The translations under genes were made by a program, and so were the position numbers. The notes under the pieces were generated by a model. The model was not told the origin of the DNA and did no database searches. It saw only the letters and a program-made list of their open reading frames with translations. From contig JAISNV010000028.1 of the NCBI GenBank assembly GCA_031276035.1, positions 1-55,221 of the forward strand: DNA of 55,221 nucleotides, given 5' to 3'. Below, piece by piece: positions 7,897-16,553 of the stretch. Numbering within the stretch: position 1 is the stretch's first letter; each line of letters opens with the position of its first letter. This stretch comes from Bacteroidales bacterium. Lineage in GTDB: Bacteria > Bacteroidota > Bacteroidia > Bacteroidales > BM520.

Positions 7897-10554
7897 ATGA
7901 AAAAAATAGGTTTGTTTTTTTTAATTATTATAGCTTATTGTACATTTAGTACGATATATGCTCAAACTATTATAAGTGGGAAAATATCTAACCAAGAAAA
8001 TAAATCCGTACCAAATGTTTCAGTAACCTTATTGAGATCTGCTGACAGTACTATTATTGCTTATAATATCGGCGATGTTAATGGAGAATATACCATTTAT
8101 TATTCAGGGCAAGAAAAAGAATTATTATTAGCTGTTTACGGATTTAATGTTAAGCGGCAGATTAAAAAAATCATTAATGAAAATCAAGTAGTAGATTTTG
8201 TTATAATTGAAGAAGCAATTGAACTGGGAGAGGTAGTAATAAAAGCAGACAAAATTTGGGGAGGAAGGGATACAATAAATTATGCTGTAGAATCTTTCAG
8301 AGATTCTACCGATATTGTTATTGCTGATGTTTTGAAAAGAATGCCGGGAATTGAAGTAAAAGAAAGTGGCATAATAGAATACCGTGGAAAACCTATCAGT
8401 AAATTCTATATTGAAAATATGGATATGTTACAAGGGCGTTACGGTATTGCAACAAATAATATTAGTGCTGCTGATGTAGCTACAGTCCAGGTACTTGAAA
8501 ATCATCAACCGATTAAAACTCTTCAAGATATTGATTTTACTGATGACGTTGCTCTTAATATTAAACTTAAAGATGGGGCGAAAGGTATATATTCAATAAT
8601 GGCTGACCTCGGAGTCGGCATTGATTTTAATAGTAAATTCTTGTGGGATGGAGGACTTACTGGGATGTATTTTGGCAAAAGAAGGCAAAACATTTTATCT
8701 TATAAAACAAATAATTCCGGCAATGATATTTATAAAGAGTTTCAATCTCATCTTTTTGACGAAAATATAGGTATCCAACCACTATCTTCTATAATAATGC
8801 CCTCTCCTCCACAAATAAACAAAAACAGATATTATTTTAATCAAGGACATGGCTTAACTTTTAACACATTACTAAAATCAAAAATGGATGATGAGTTTAT
8901 AATTAATTTGGTCGGATATATTGATGTTGATGATAGAAATAGCCAATCTAATACGATTTATTTTATACCCGGTGAAGATACGGTTTTTATTAATGAGAAA
9001 CTTATATCACATACTTCAATAAATAAATTAGAAGGTGATTTTACATTTAAAAGAAATAATGAAAAGAATTATCTTATTAACACTTTAAAATTTGACGGAA
9101 GTTGGGAAAATAGCAACGGAAATATTTTTACAGATGAGTTAATTGAGCAAGAATTTAATCACAGAACATTTAAAGCTTCAAATATATTTAATTGGATTAA
9201 AACCGATTTAAATAAAAAAGGTATTGAAATTGACTCAAAAACATATTTTCAGTCGCAACCATATCAATTAACAATTTCTCCCGGGGTTTTCAATGATATC
9301 CTAAATGATTCTACTTCATATAATGCGGTAGAACAAGATATTTTGTTTACATCTTTTGAGACACACAATGCTATGCGATTCTTATCATCCTTAGTATGGA
9401 AATTTATTCGTGTTAATCCTGCACTCTTTCTATCCATTGAACATCAATCACTTAATTCAGACATTTATACGGCCTTAACGGATACTAATTTTATTTTACT
9501 TACAAATGATTCATTGAATAATGACATAAGTTGGTTACGGGCAAAAGCAGGAGGAGCTTTAAGGTTCGATTTTAATTATCGTGGACTTAGTGCTTGGATT
9601 AATTTACCTTTATCATACCAATATATATCATTATTAGGAGAAGAAGAAAATCATCAAAAGCAACATAAACTTCTATTTCAACCTTCTTTAAGATTTAAAT
9701 ATTTGTTTTCTAGTCGCTGGGAATTAATAGGTTCTTGGAATTATTACAATTCTAGTCCGAATCTAAGTACTCTTTATTCCGGATATATTCTTCAAAACTA
9801 TCGTACTTTGAGCAGATACGAAAATAGGCTCAGCGATTCTTATGGAAATTTTATATCATTAAAATTATCATATAAAAATATTATGGATTTTATTTTTGCA
9901 GATATAGAATTCAGTTATAATAACTATCGGAATGAAGTTATGTATGCTCAAGAATTTGAAGGAGCATTAATGAAAATTCATCTTGTTGAACTTGAAAATA
10001 AAGGGAATTATATAGGACTGACCGGACGATTAAATAAAGGATTTAACTGGAAAAAACTTTCATTTAATGCAATGTTATCTTGGGGTAAAGGCAATACTCC
10101 CTTATTAAGGCAGGATCAGTTAGTAAAATATATTAATCAAGGAATTAATACAAATTTAATTATTTCATTAGCCATTACTAATAAAATAGGATTCGCAAAT
10201 AAGTTGAGTTTGAGCAGGGTTGCCGGAATTGTTGACGGAGAAACAACGCTTGACCCCATGATTAATCTTATTAACGCAGCCAATTTGGATTTTACAATAT
10301 TGAAGAATTTGACTTTTAGTGCTTCCTTTGAATATTATTATATCAAAAATGCAGAAATCAAACAAAATTTCTATTTATTCGATATCGGGATAATGTATAA
10401 TTTAAAAAGAATTCGGCTTCGTCTTGAATGGGATAATATTTTTAATACCAAGAGTTATATTTACTCATATTATGGTAATTTAAGTACATATTATTCCGAA
10501 TATATAGTCAGACCATCGTCAATAATGTTAAAAGTACAATTTAAATTACTATAA
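7897..10554 (+). CDS. Outer-membrane beta-barrel protein with carboxypeptidase-like N-terminal domain (RiPP cluster)
   Basis: The 885-residue product has a signal peptide (KKIGLFFLIIIAYCTFSTIY, cleavage near Ala22). A carboxypeptidase-regulatory-like beta-sandwich follows at about 25-100 (ISGKISNQENKSVPNVSVTL), then a TonB-plug-like region at about 110-230 (VADVLKRMPGIEVKESG-type motif, YRGKPISKFYIENMDML). The long remainder is rich in alternating aromatic/polar beta strands ending in a typical barrel strand (SSIMLKVQFKLL). It lacks an obvious TonB box, as in the 'TonB-dependent receptor-like' proteins that accompany GLPGLI and GG-leader peptide clusters. It probably sits in the outer membrane, perhaps for export, uptake or recognition of the modified peptide; that role is inferred from context only. 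It is the first gene of the cluster, 154 bp before the precursor gene. Confidence 0.8.
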   Translation: MKKIGLFFLIIIAYCTFSTIYAQTIISGKISNQENKSVPNVSVTLLRSADSTIIAYNIGDVNGEYTIYYSGQEKELLLAVYGFNVKRQIKKIINENQVVDFVIIEEAIELGEVVIKADKIWGGRDTINYAVESFRDSTDIVIADVLKRMPGIEVKESGIIEYRGKPISKFYIENMDMLQGRYGIATNNISAADVATVQVLENHQPIKTLQDIDFTDDVALNIKLKDGAKGIYSIMADLGVGIDFNSKFLWDGGLTGMYFGKRRQNILSYKTNNSGNDIYKEFQSHLFDENIGIQPLSSIIMPSPPQINKNRYYFNQGHGLTFNTLLKSKMDDEFIINLVGYIDVDDRNSQSNTIYFIPGEDTVFINEKLISHTSINKLEGDFTFKRNNEKNYLINTLKFDGSWENSNGNIFTDELIEQEFNHRTFKASNIFNWIKTDLNKKGIEIDSKTYFQSQPYQLTISPGVFNDILNDSTSYNAVEQDILFTSFETHNAMRFLSSLVWKFIRVNPALFLSIEHQSLNSDIYTALTDTNFILLTNDSLNNDISWLRAKAGGALRFDFNYRGLSAWINLPLSYQYISLLGEEENHQKQHKLLFQPSLRFKYLFSSRWELIGSWNYYNSSPNLSTLYSGYILQNYRTLSRYENRLSDSYGNFISLKLSYKNIMDFIFADIEFSYNNYRNEVMYAQEFEGALMKIHLVELENKGNYIGLTGRLNKGFNWKKLSFNAMLSWGKGNTPLLRQDQLVKYINQGINTNLIISLAITNKIGFANKLSLSRVAGIVDGETTLDPMINLINAANLDFTILKNLTFSASFEYYYIKNAEIKQNFYLFDIGIMYNLKRIRLRLEWDNIFNTKSYIYSYYGNLSTYYSEYIVRPSSIMLKVQFKLL

Positions 10555-10603
10555 TATGAACATGGATATTTGGCATTTATGTAAAACGAACTTAGGCATT
10601 TAA

Positions 10604-10654
10604 GCCTTTGTCTGTATTGCAATGTGGCAGGCAAAGGCATTAAACACCCACATT
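10604..10654 (+). ncRNA. Predicted H-type pseudoknot in the precursor-peptide leader
   Basis: Stem 1 pairs GCCTTTGTCTG (10604-10614) with CAGGCAAAGGC (10628-10638), 11 bp with one G-U. The distal half of its loop, AATGTGG (10621-10627), pairs perfectly with CCACATT (10648-10654). Loop 1 is 6 nt, there is no base between the stems, and loop 3 is 9 nt, so the geometry is that of a coaxially stacked H-type pseudoknot. The structure ends 54 nt before the precursor ATG. A weaker competing hairpin AGGC/GCCT (10594-10607) overlaps the 5' arm. No known riboswitch class is claimed. Confidence 0.45.
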
Positions 10655-10708
10655 TGTAAAACACATTGCGAAGATATTAATTTTTATAAACTTTAAATAA
10701 GATTTATT

Positions 10709-10924
10709 ATGAATAAAATTAAATTAAACAAAATAACTAAAAATCAGCTAACTAAAGATGAAATGCAATCCTTAACAGGAGGCGATAAAGTTCAAGTCTG
10801 TGGTTGCGGTTGCTGTTATTCAGGTTCAGGAGGTTCTTCATCTTCTGCAAACGCAAGTGCCAATATTTCATCGGGATTTTACAGTCCTGCTTGTGAAAAT
10901 GTTTGGTATGTAGTTGCTAAATAG
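10709..10924 (+). CDS. RiPP precursor peptide, GG-Bacteroidales (TIGR04149-like) leader
   Basis: This 71-residue peptide has a leader typical of the Bacteroidales double-glycine natural-product precursors: MNKIKLNKITKNQLTKDEMQ then SLTGG, with Leu6, Leu14, Glu18-Met19 and Leu22 spaced as in the family. The C39 protease should cut after Gly25. The 46-residue core contains a Cys cluster CGCGCC (Cys31, 33, 35, 36), a Gly/Ser/Ala/Asn-rich linker (about 38-56), Cys62 and an aromatic tail NVWYVVAK. Modification is expected from the radical SAM/SPASM protein encoded downstream; the chemistry (thioether, C-C crosslink or other) cannot be read from sequence. It is preceded by a possible pseudoknot and followed at once by a strong hairpin. 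No second precursor is seen. Confidence 0.88.
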   Translation: MNKIKLNKITKNQLTKDEMQSLTGGDKVQVCGCGCCYSGSGGSSSSANASANISSGFYSPACENVWYVVAK

Positions 10925-10932
10925 TAAACCGG

Positions 10933-10963
10933 AGAGGCTGTCAATAAATAATTGGCAGCCTCT
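10933..10963 (+). terminator. Attenuator-like hairpin directly after the precursor gene
   Basis: AGAGGCTGTCAA (10933-10944) pairs with TTGGCAGCCTCT (10952-10963) over 12 bp with one G-U pair and a 7-nt loop, 9 bp after the precursor stop. The following bases are only moderately T-rich, so partial termination or 3'-end protection of a short precursor mRNA is more likely than full termination. Confidence 0.6.
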
Positions 10964-11004
10964 TAATAATGATTTTAATATTATAATTTAAATTAATTTG
11001 TATT

Positions 11005-11829
11005 ATGAAACGAAAAAAAATATTTACCACTGTTCTTTTATTCTATTGCGTTACAAATTTATTGGGACAAACCATTGTTCCATCAAAACTTATTAATGAA
11101 TATAATGTTTTAGATACTAGTATTATTAGAGTTGCATATTCTCTTGATATAATCAATAATATAGAAAAACCTCTTGATATAACTAATGATATAATATATC
11201 TGGAAATTGGTGATAAATTATCTAAAAGTTACAGCTATACTTTATTCTCGTATGATTCCATAGCGACTGTTCAATATTATAAAGGAGCTAAAGCATTTCC
11301 ATTATGTCAAAAAACAATATTACCGATGGAAGTATTCAAGAATTATCTACAAGGTCAGAACACTATTATATATCGTTCGCCTTTCGATGGACCTATTTAT
11401 TTATATTTAGATGATTATTGTAAATTTAATTGGAATATTAGTTCAGATCTGAAAGAAATTTTAGGTTATCAATGCCAAAAAGCAACATCTAATTTTAGGG
11501 GAAGAATATGGGAAGCATGGTTTACTAATGAAATACCCATTTCGGATGGACCGTGGAATTTTTGTGGACTTCCTGGATTAATTCTTGCAATTTCAGATTC
11601 GGAACAACATTATTCCTTTACCTGCATAGGCATTGAAAACACAAAGGTTCAAATTGTTATGTGGGACTGGATATATGAGAAAACAATAAGAGAGAAATTA
11701 AATAAATATTTAATTAATTTTCACAACAACCCATACAGTTATATGCAATCTACACTTAGAGTATCCGGAAAATCAGAAGCTGAATTGAAAAAATATTCAT
11801 TTCCATATAATCCGATAGAATTAGAATAA
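11005..11829 (+). CDS. GLPGLI family secreted protein
   Basis: The 274-residue product has a signal peptide (KIFTTVLLFYCVTNLLGQ, mature from about residue 22) and the name-giving motif in FCGLPGLIL (188-193), preceded by the conserved EAWFTNEIPISDGPW and GYQCQKAT. GLPGLI proteins (TIGR01200) are Bacteroidota-specific, exported, and often encoded beside RiPP precursors, radical SAM maturases and carboxypeptidase-regulatory beta-barrel proteins, as here. No enzymatic function is known. It lies 80 bp after the precursor and just 9 bp before the radical SAM gene, so it probably shares their transcript. It is one of the cluster members that acts outside the cytoplasm, perhaps with the beta-barrel protein. 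Confidence 0.9.
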   Translation: MKRKKIFTTVLLFYCVTNLLGQTIVPSKLINEYNVLDTSIIRVAYSLDIINNIEKPLDITNDIIYLEIGDKLSKSYSYTLFSYDSIATVQYYKGAKAFPLCQKTILPMEVFKNYLQGQNTIIYRSPFDGPIYLYLDDYCKFNWNISSDLKEILGYQCQKATSNFRGRIWEAWFTNEIPISDGPWNFCGLPGLILAISDSEQHYSFTCIGIENTKVQIVMWDWIYEKTIREKLNKYLINFHNNPYSYMQSTLRVSGKSEAELKKYSFPYNPIELE

Positions 11830-11838
11830 ATAATTATT

Positions 11839-13095
11839 ATGATACAAAGAAAAGCTATTACAAAAGGACAAATAATATCTTCATTAATTAATACACCACA
11901 AATTACATTTGAAATTACAGATAAATGCAATCTTAAATGTGAATATTGCAGTTATGGACAATTATATTCTGATTATGATTCAAGAGAAAATAAAGACCTG
12001 GATATAGATAAAGCTATTCGCTTTCTTGATTATTTTGTTGAATTATGGGATTTGTCATCAAGCAATTCAATAAATAATTCTGTATATATTAGTTTTTATG
12101 GTGGTGAACCTTTATTAAACTTTTCATTTATTGAAACTGTTGTAAATTATATTAATAAAATCAAGGATAGTAAACGTAAGTTTATATATAGCATGACAAC
12201 TAATGGTATTTTGTTGGATAAATATATTGACATCTTAGTTGCTAATGACTTTAGCCTACTTATAAGTTTAGATGGAAATGAATATTGTAATTCTTATCGT
12301 ATTAATAAATTAGGGAAAAACTCTTTTACACATGTTGTAGAAAATATAAATAAACTAAAGTCTAAGTACCCTAATTATTTTGCTAATAAAGTTAACTTTA
12401 ATACGGTATTGCATAATCGTAACTCGGTTGCTGAAATTTATAATTTTTTTCATCAAACTTATGATAAAGTTCCAAGCATTGGTTCATTAAATGACATGGG
12501 TATTAGGGATGATATGAAAATAAAATTTATACAAATGTTTCAAAATGTGACCGAGAGTCTTATGCAATCTGAAAATTACGGAGAATTAGAAAATCAAATG
12601 TTTTTATTAAGTCCTACTTACCACTCAGCAACTGTATTTTTAATGCAAAACTCGCCATATAAATATGAGAACTATAATGAGTTATTATTTGGTAAGTATA
12701 AAAACGAAAAAATAATGCCATCTGGCACTTGTATACCTTTTTCTAAAAAAGTTTTTATAACCGTAAACGGTAAAATTCTTCCTTGTGAAAGAATTGGGCA
12801 TCAATTTGCTTTAGGAACAATCGAAAAAGATTATATTAATTTAGATTTCGAGGAAATTACACAAAAATACAATGTATATTATTCAAAGATTTCTCCACTA
12901 TGTAATAAATGTTACAATGCAAAAACATGCATCCAGTGCATTTTTAATATACCGGAAATTGAAAAGTCAAAATGTAATTGTAAAGGTTTTATGAATAACG
13001 AAATGTATGAAACTTATAAAAACTTACAACTAAGTTTTTTTGCTCGACATCCTGAAGCATATAATAAAATAATGAGCGAAGTTATTTACAAATAA
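11839..13095 (+). CDS. Radical SAM/SPASM peptide maturase, GG-Bacteroidales type
   Basis: The 418-residue enzyme carries the radical SAM 4Fe-4S motif CNLKCEYC (Cys30, 34, 37) at the start of a TIM-barrel half. It also has the SAM-contacting YGGEP (87-91) and a TTNGILL strand. The C-terminal SPASM domain holds auxiliary-cluster cysteines: Cys298, Cys316 (GKILPCERIG), then Cys355, 358, 364, 367, 379 and 381. This architecture belongs to enzymes that modify ribosomal peptides with SAM-derived radicals. Position next to a double-glycine precursor makes that peptide the likely substrate. I see no separate RRE protein; leader recognition may be in this protein or in the next one. The TIGR04148-type label is from memory of the family set and needs a profile search. 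Confidence 0.88.
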   Translation: MIQRKAITKGQIISSLINTPQITFEITDKCNLKCEYCSYGQLYSDYDSRENKDLDIDKAIRFLDYFVELWDLSSSNSINNSVYISFYGGEPLLNFSFIETVVNYINKIKDSKRKFIYSMTTNGILLDKYIDILVANDFSLLISLDGNEYCNSYRINKLGKNSFTHVVENINKLKSKYPNYFANKVNFNTVLHNRNSVAEIYNFFHQTYDKVPSIGSLNDMGIRDDMKIKFIQMFQNVTESLMQSENYGELENQMFLLSPTYHSATVFLMQNSPYKYENYNELLFGKYKNEKIMPSGTCIPFSKKVFITVNGKILPCERIGHQFALGTIEKDYINLDFEEITQKYNVYYSKISPLCNKCYNAKTCIQCIFNIPEIEKSKCNCKGFMNNEMYETYKNLQLSFFARHPEAYNKIMSEVIYK

Positions 13096-13106
13096 AGTTA
13101 AAAAAA

Positions 13107-14351
13107 ATGTCAAATACAATTATTAATGCATGGTTTACTTTAAATAAAGATGTTTATGTGTCTTTCAATTCATCCATAAAAATAATTCTCTATAATACTA
13201 TCAATGGAAATTCATTTATAACTTCTAATGCAGTGCATATCAAACTAATAAAAGAAGTTTATAATCCGGTTAATCTTGGTGTCGTTGATTTGGGATTATA
13301 TGATATTGCCGATGATAGTATTTATGATTTTATTGATGAAATAACTAAATTAAATATTGGCATAATTATCGAAAAAAAATCTGAAAATAAACCGATGAAT
13401 TTTCTACCTATTTTATGCCTGCAAAATGATATTGAAAAGTTACAACAATCAAACCAAGAATATTTAATAGGAGATAACATAAGCCAGTATCTACATTCAA
13501 TTAATTTAATAATATCTAATAAATGTAGTCATAATTGTACAGGATGTGACATTTATTACAAACAAATCCCCTCTTGTTCAAAATTGTCTGATGTATCTTT
13601 TATGCCATTGCATATCATAAAAGATATTGTGATAAAATCTTCCTATTTACAAGTTAAAAGAATTAACATACTTGGTGGAAATATTATATTTCACCCTGCA
13701 TGGAATGACTTATTGGATTTTCTCCAAGAATATGATTTTAGCTATCATTTATGGTTTAACTTAAACCAAATTAATGATCCTTATTATTTATTATCTCTAC
13801 CTTTCAATAAAGAAATAAATATCTCTATGCCTTTTGAAAATAATACTTTATTAGAAATGATAGAGTTAGTAAACACTAAAAAAGATTTTACTTTTAATTT
13901 TCTTATTGAAGATTTATCACATTTAGAGCTAATAAATAATATATCTAATAATTATGAAATAAATTCTACGATTTCACCCATTTATAACAAACAAAATCTT
14001 CAATTCTTTGAAGAAAATGTCTTTTTGGAGGAAAGTGATATACTTTCAGAAGTCATAGAAATGAGAAAAATTTTTTGTAATCAAAAATTGAATTCAAACT
14101 TTTTCGGTTCCTTATATTTTTTGCCTAATGGGGAAGTAAAAGCAAATATGAATTGTCCGACTATAGGTTATTTCCAAAATCAATCTATTGTTGAGCTAAT
14201 ATATAATGAATTAGTTAACAACACAACTTGGCGTAGAATAAGAGATGGCGAAAAATGCCAAGAATGTATATATAGATTTCTATGTCCGCCAACTAGTAAT
14301 TACGAAATTGTTTTAAAGAAAGAAAATTTATGTAATTTATTTAACTCATAA
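13107..14351 (+). CDS. SPASM-domain partner of the maturase ('pseudo-rSAM', TIGR04150-like) with an intact CX3CX2C
   Basis: The 414-residue protein resembles the companion described as pseudo-radical-SAM in GG-Bacteroidales clusters. The first ~125 residues are a distinct domain with no cysteine motif (could bind leader peptide; inference). A radical-SAM-like region starts at INLIISNKCSHNCTGC with Cys140, 144 and 147 in canonical CX3CX2C spacing. However, the SAM-binding GGE is replaced by LGGNI (189-193), and the barrel is divergent. The C-terminus has SPASM-type cysteines: Cys324, 350, 384, 387, 393 and 409, with CPPTSNYE. It therefore keeps cluster ligands but may lack full SAM chemistry. 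It lies 11 bp after the maturase gene, and its stop codon touches the next start codon. Confidence 0.8.
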   Translation: MSNTIINAWFTLNKDVYVSFNSSIKIILYNTINGNSFITSNAVHIKLIKEVYNPVNLGVVDLGLYDIADDSIYDFIDEITKLNIGIIIEKKSENKPMNFLPILCLQNDIEKLQQSNQEYLIGDNISQYLHSINLIISNKCSHNCTGCDIYYKQIPSCSKLSDVSFMPLHIIKDIVIKSSYLQVKRINILGGNIIFHPAWNDLLDFLQEYDFSYHLWFNLNQINDPYYLLSLPFNKEINISMPFENNTLLEMIELVNTKKDFTFNFLIEDLSHLELINNISNNYEINSTISPIYNKQNLQFFEENVFLEESDILSEVIEMRKIFCNQKLNSNFFGSLYFLPNGEVKANMNCPTIGYFQNQSIVELIYNELVNNTTWRRIRDGEKCQECIYRFLCPPTSNYEIVLKKENLCNLFNS

Positions 14352-16553
14352 ATGAGATTTAAAACATATATTCAACCGGATGCTATGGACTGTGGTGCTA
14401 CTTGTCTTAGGATGATTGCAAAGTATTACGGTAAAGATTTTGATTTTGCATGGTTAAGGGAGAAATGTTTTCCCACTCGTCGAGGTACATCTCTTTTAAG
14501 TATCAGTGAAGCTGCGGAACAAATTGGATTCCATACTATAGGCGTAAAAATTAATTGGGAACAATTAATAAATGATATAAAATTACCTTGCATTATACAT
14601 TGGGATCAAAAACATTTTGTTGTCATATATGATATAAAGCATAAAAGTATATTTAGAAAACATCAGAAGATATATATAGCTGATCCCGGAACAGGAAAAC
14701 TTTCTTATAGTAAAGATGAGTTTATGCAACATTGGGCAAACACGAATGTAGATAATGAACAAACCGGCATCGTTTTAATTCTTGATCCTACACCTGATTT
14801 TTACAATAATAAAGAAAAAAAAACTCGTAACAGTATTAAGTTTTTATTAAACTACTTCGTTAAATATAAAAAGTTTTTCGCTCAACTTATTCTTGGGTTA
14901 TTATTAGGCAGTTTATTTCAATTGTTATTCCCATTTCTTACTCAATCAATAGTTGATATCGGTATAAAAAATCAAAATATTAATTTTATATACCTTGTGT
15001 TATTAGCACAATTTGTCCTTATAATTAGTCGTACTTCTGTTGATTTTTTACAAAGTTGGATATTACTGCACATAAGCACTCGTATCAATTTATCCCTTGT
15101 TTCTGATTTCTTTATCAAACTAATGAAGCTTCCAATGAGTTTCTTCGACTCAAAACTTATTGGGGATTTATTACAGCGTATTTCAGATCATAGCAGGATT
15201 GAACGCCTCCTCACTACCCAATCATTAAGTATTATATTCTCTGCATTCAATTTTATAATTTTCAGTATTGTATTATGGATTTATAGTTTTAAAATATTTT
15301 TGATATTCTTAATCGGTAGTATTATTTATACAATCTGGACTTTATTTTTTCTGAATAAGCGTAAGAAGATTGATTATAAATACTTTGAACAAGCATCAAT
15401 AAGTCAAAGTAAAACTTATCAATTAATAAACGGTATGCAAGAAATCAAATTGCAAAATTGTGCACAGCAAAAGCGTTGGGAATGGGAGGATGTTCAGGCA
15501 GATCTGTTTAAAATAAGAATTGATTCATTAAAAATTGAGCAAATTCAAAGTATCGGAAGTGTTGTTATAAATGAGTCAAAAAATATACTAATTACTATCA
15601 TTGCTGCAACTTCTGTTATACAAGGTGAATTAACTCTGGGGATGATGCTCGCGGTTCAATATATTATCGGTCAGCTTAATGCTCCAATTGAAAAAGCTAG
15701 TCAGTTTATTTATGAATATCAAGATGCAAAGATAAGTTTAGAAAGAATTAATGAGATACATAACAAAGATGACGAAAATGCAAATAAAACAAAAGATAGA
15801 ATTTCTCTCTTAACAAAAGATATTAATGTTTCAAATCTTACATTTCAATATGAAGGTCCGAATTCGCCAAAAGCATTAGATGATATAACATTGCAAATCC
15901 CAGAAGGGAAAGTTACTGCAATTGTTGGTGCGAGTGGAAGCGGTAAAACAACTCTAATCAAACTTTTTTTGCAATATTATAAAATTATTTCCGGTGAAAT
16001 AAAAGTGAGTGGCATTAGTCTTAATGATATAAATACAGATTGGTGGAGAAATCGTTGTGGAGCAGTAATGCAAGACGGATATGTTTTTTCAGAATCAATA
16101 GCTCGGAATATTGCCGTTTCAGACGATGTTATTGACACAGACAGGTTGTTATTCGCCGCAAAAACTGCAAACATTCATGATTTTATAAATTCTTTACCAT
16201 TAAAATACAATACAATCATCGGACAAGAAGGGCAAGGAATAAGTCAAGGTCAACGTCAACGAATATTAATAGCAAGAGCTGTATATAAGAATCCGGATTT
16301 TATATTCTTAGATGAAGCCACGAATGCGTTAGATGCTAGTAATGAAAGTGTCATTATAAGAAATCTTGAGCAATTTTACAAGGGAAAAACTGTAGTAATT
16401 GTTGCACACCGCCTCAGTACAGTAAAAAATGCAGATCAAATAATTGTACTTGAAAAAGGGGAAATAGTTGAAACAGGTAACCATGAGTCTCTTATAATAA
16501 ATAAAGGCATATATTATAATTTAGTTAAAAATCAGCTTGAATTAGGAAATTAA
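14352..16553 (+). CDS. Peptidase-containing ABC transporter (C39 bacteriocin-type exporter)
   Basis: The 733-residue exporter has three parts. The N-terminal C39 peptidase domain (about 1-140) has catalytic Cys14 in DAMDCGATCLRM, His88 in KHFVVIYD and an Asp in IADPGTG near 111. A transmembrane domain of about six helices (170-440) includes the typical SRTSVDFLQSWILLHISTRI and QLNAPIEKASQFIYEYQDA. The nucleotide-binding domain has Walker A GASGSGKT near 527, signature ISQGQRQR near 629, Walker B FIFLDEAT near 650 and an H-loop AHRLS. It is expected to cut the precursor leader after Gly-Gly and export the mature peptide. The start ATG directly abuts the preceding stop codon, and its own stop abuts the next ATG, showing tight translational coupling. 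Confidence 0.93.
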   Translation: MRFKTYIQPDAMDCGATCLRMIAKYYGKDFDFAWLREKCFPTRRGTSLLSISEAAEQIGFHTIGVKINWEQLINDIKLPCIIHWDQKHFVVIYDIKHKSIFRKHQKIYIADPGTGKLSYSKDEFMQHWANTNVDNEQTGIVLILDPTPDFYNNKEKKTRNSIKFLLNYFVKYKKFFAQLILGLLLGSLFQLLFPFLTQSIVDIGIKNQNINFIYLVLLAQFVLIISRTSVDFLQSWILLHISTRINLSLVSDFFIKLMKLPMSFFDSKLIGDLLQRISDHSRIERLLTTQSLSIIFSAFNFIIFSIVLWIYSFKIFLIFLIGSIIYTIWTLFFLNKRKKIDYKYFEQASISQSKTYQLINGMQEIKLQNCAQQKRWEWEDVQADLFKIRIDSLKIEQIQSIGSVVINESKNILITIIAATSVIQGELTLGMMLAVQYIIGQLNAPIEKASQFIYEYQDAKISLERINEIHNKDDENANKTKDRISLLTKDINVSNLTFQYEGPNSPKALDDITLQIPEGKVTAIVGASGSGKTTLIKLFLQYYKIISGEIKVSGISLNDINTDWWRNRCGAVMQDGYVFSESIARNIAVSDDVIDTDRLLFAAKTANIHDFINSLPLKYNTIIGQEGQGISQGQRQRILIARAVYKNPDFIFLDEATNALDASNESVIIRNLEQFYKGKTVVIVAHRLSTVKNADQIIVLEKGEIVETGNHESLIINKGIYYNLVKNQLELGN

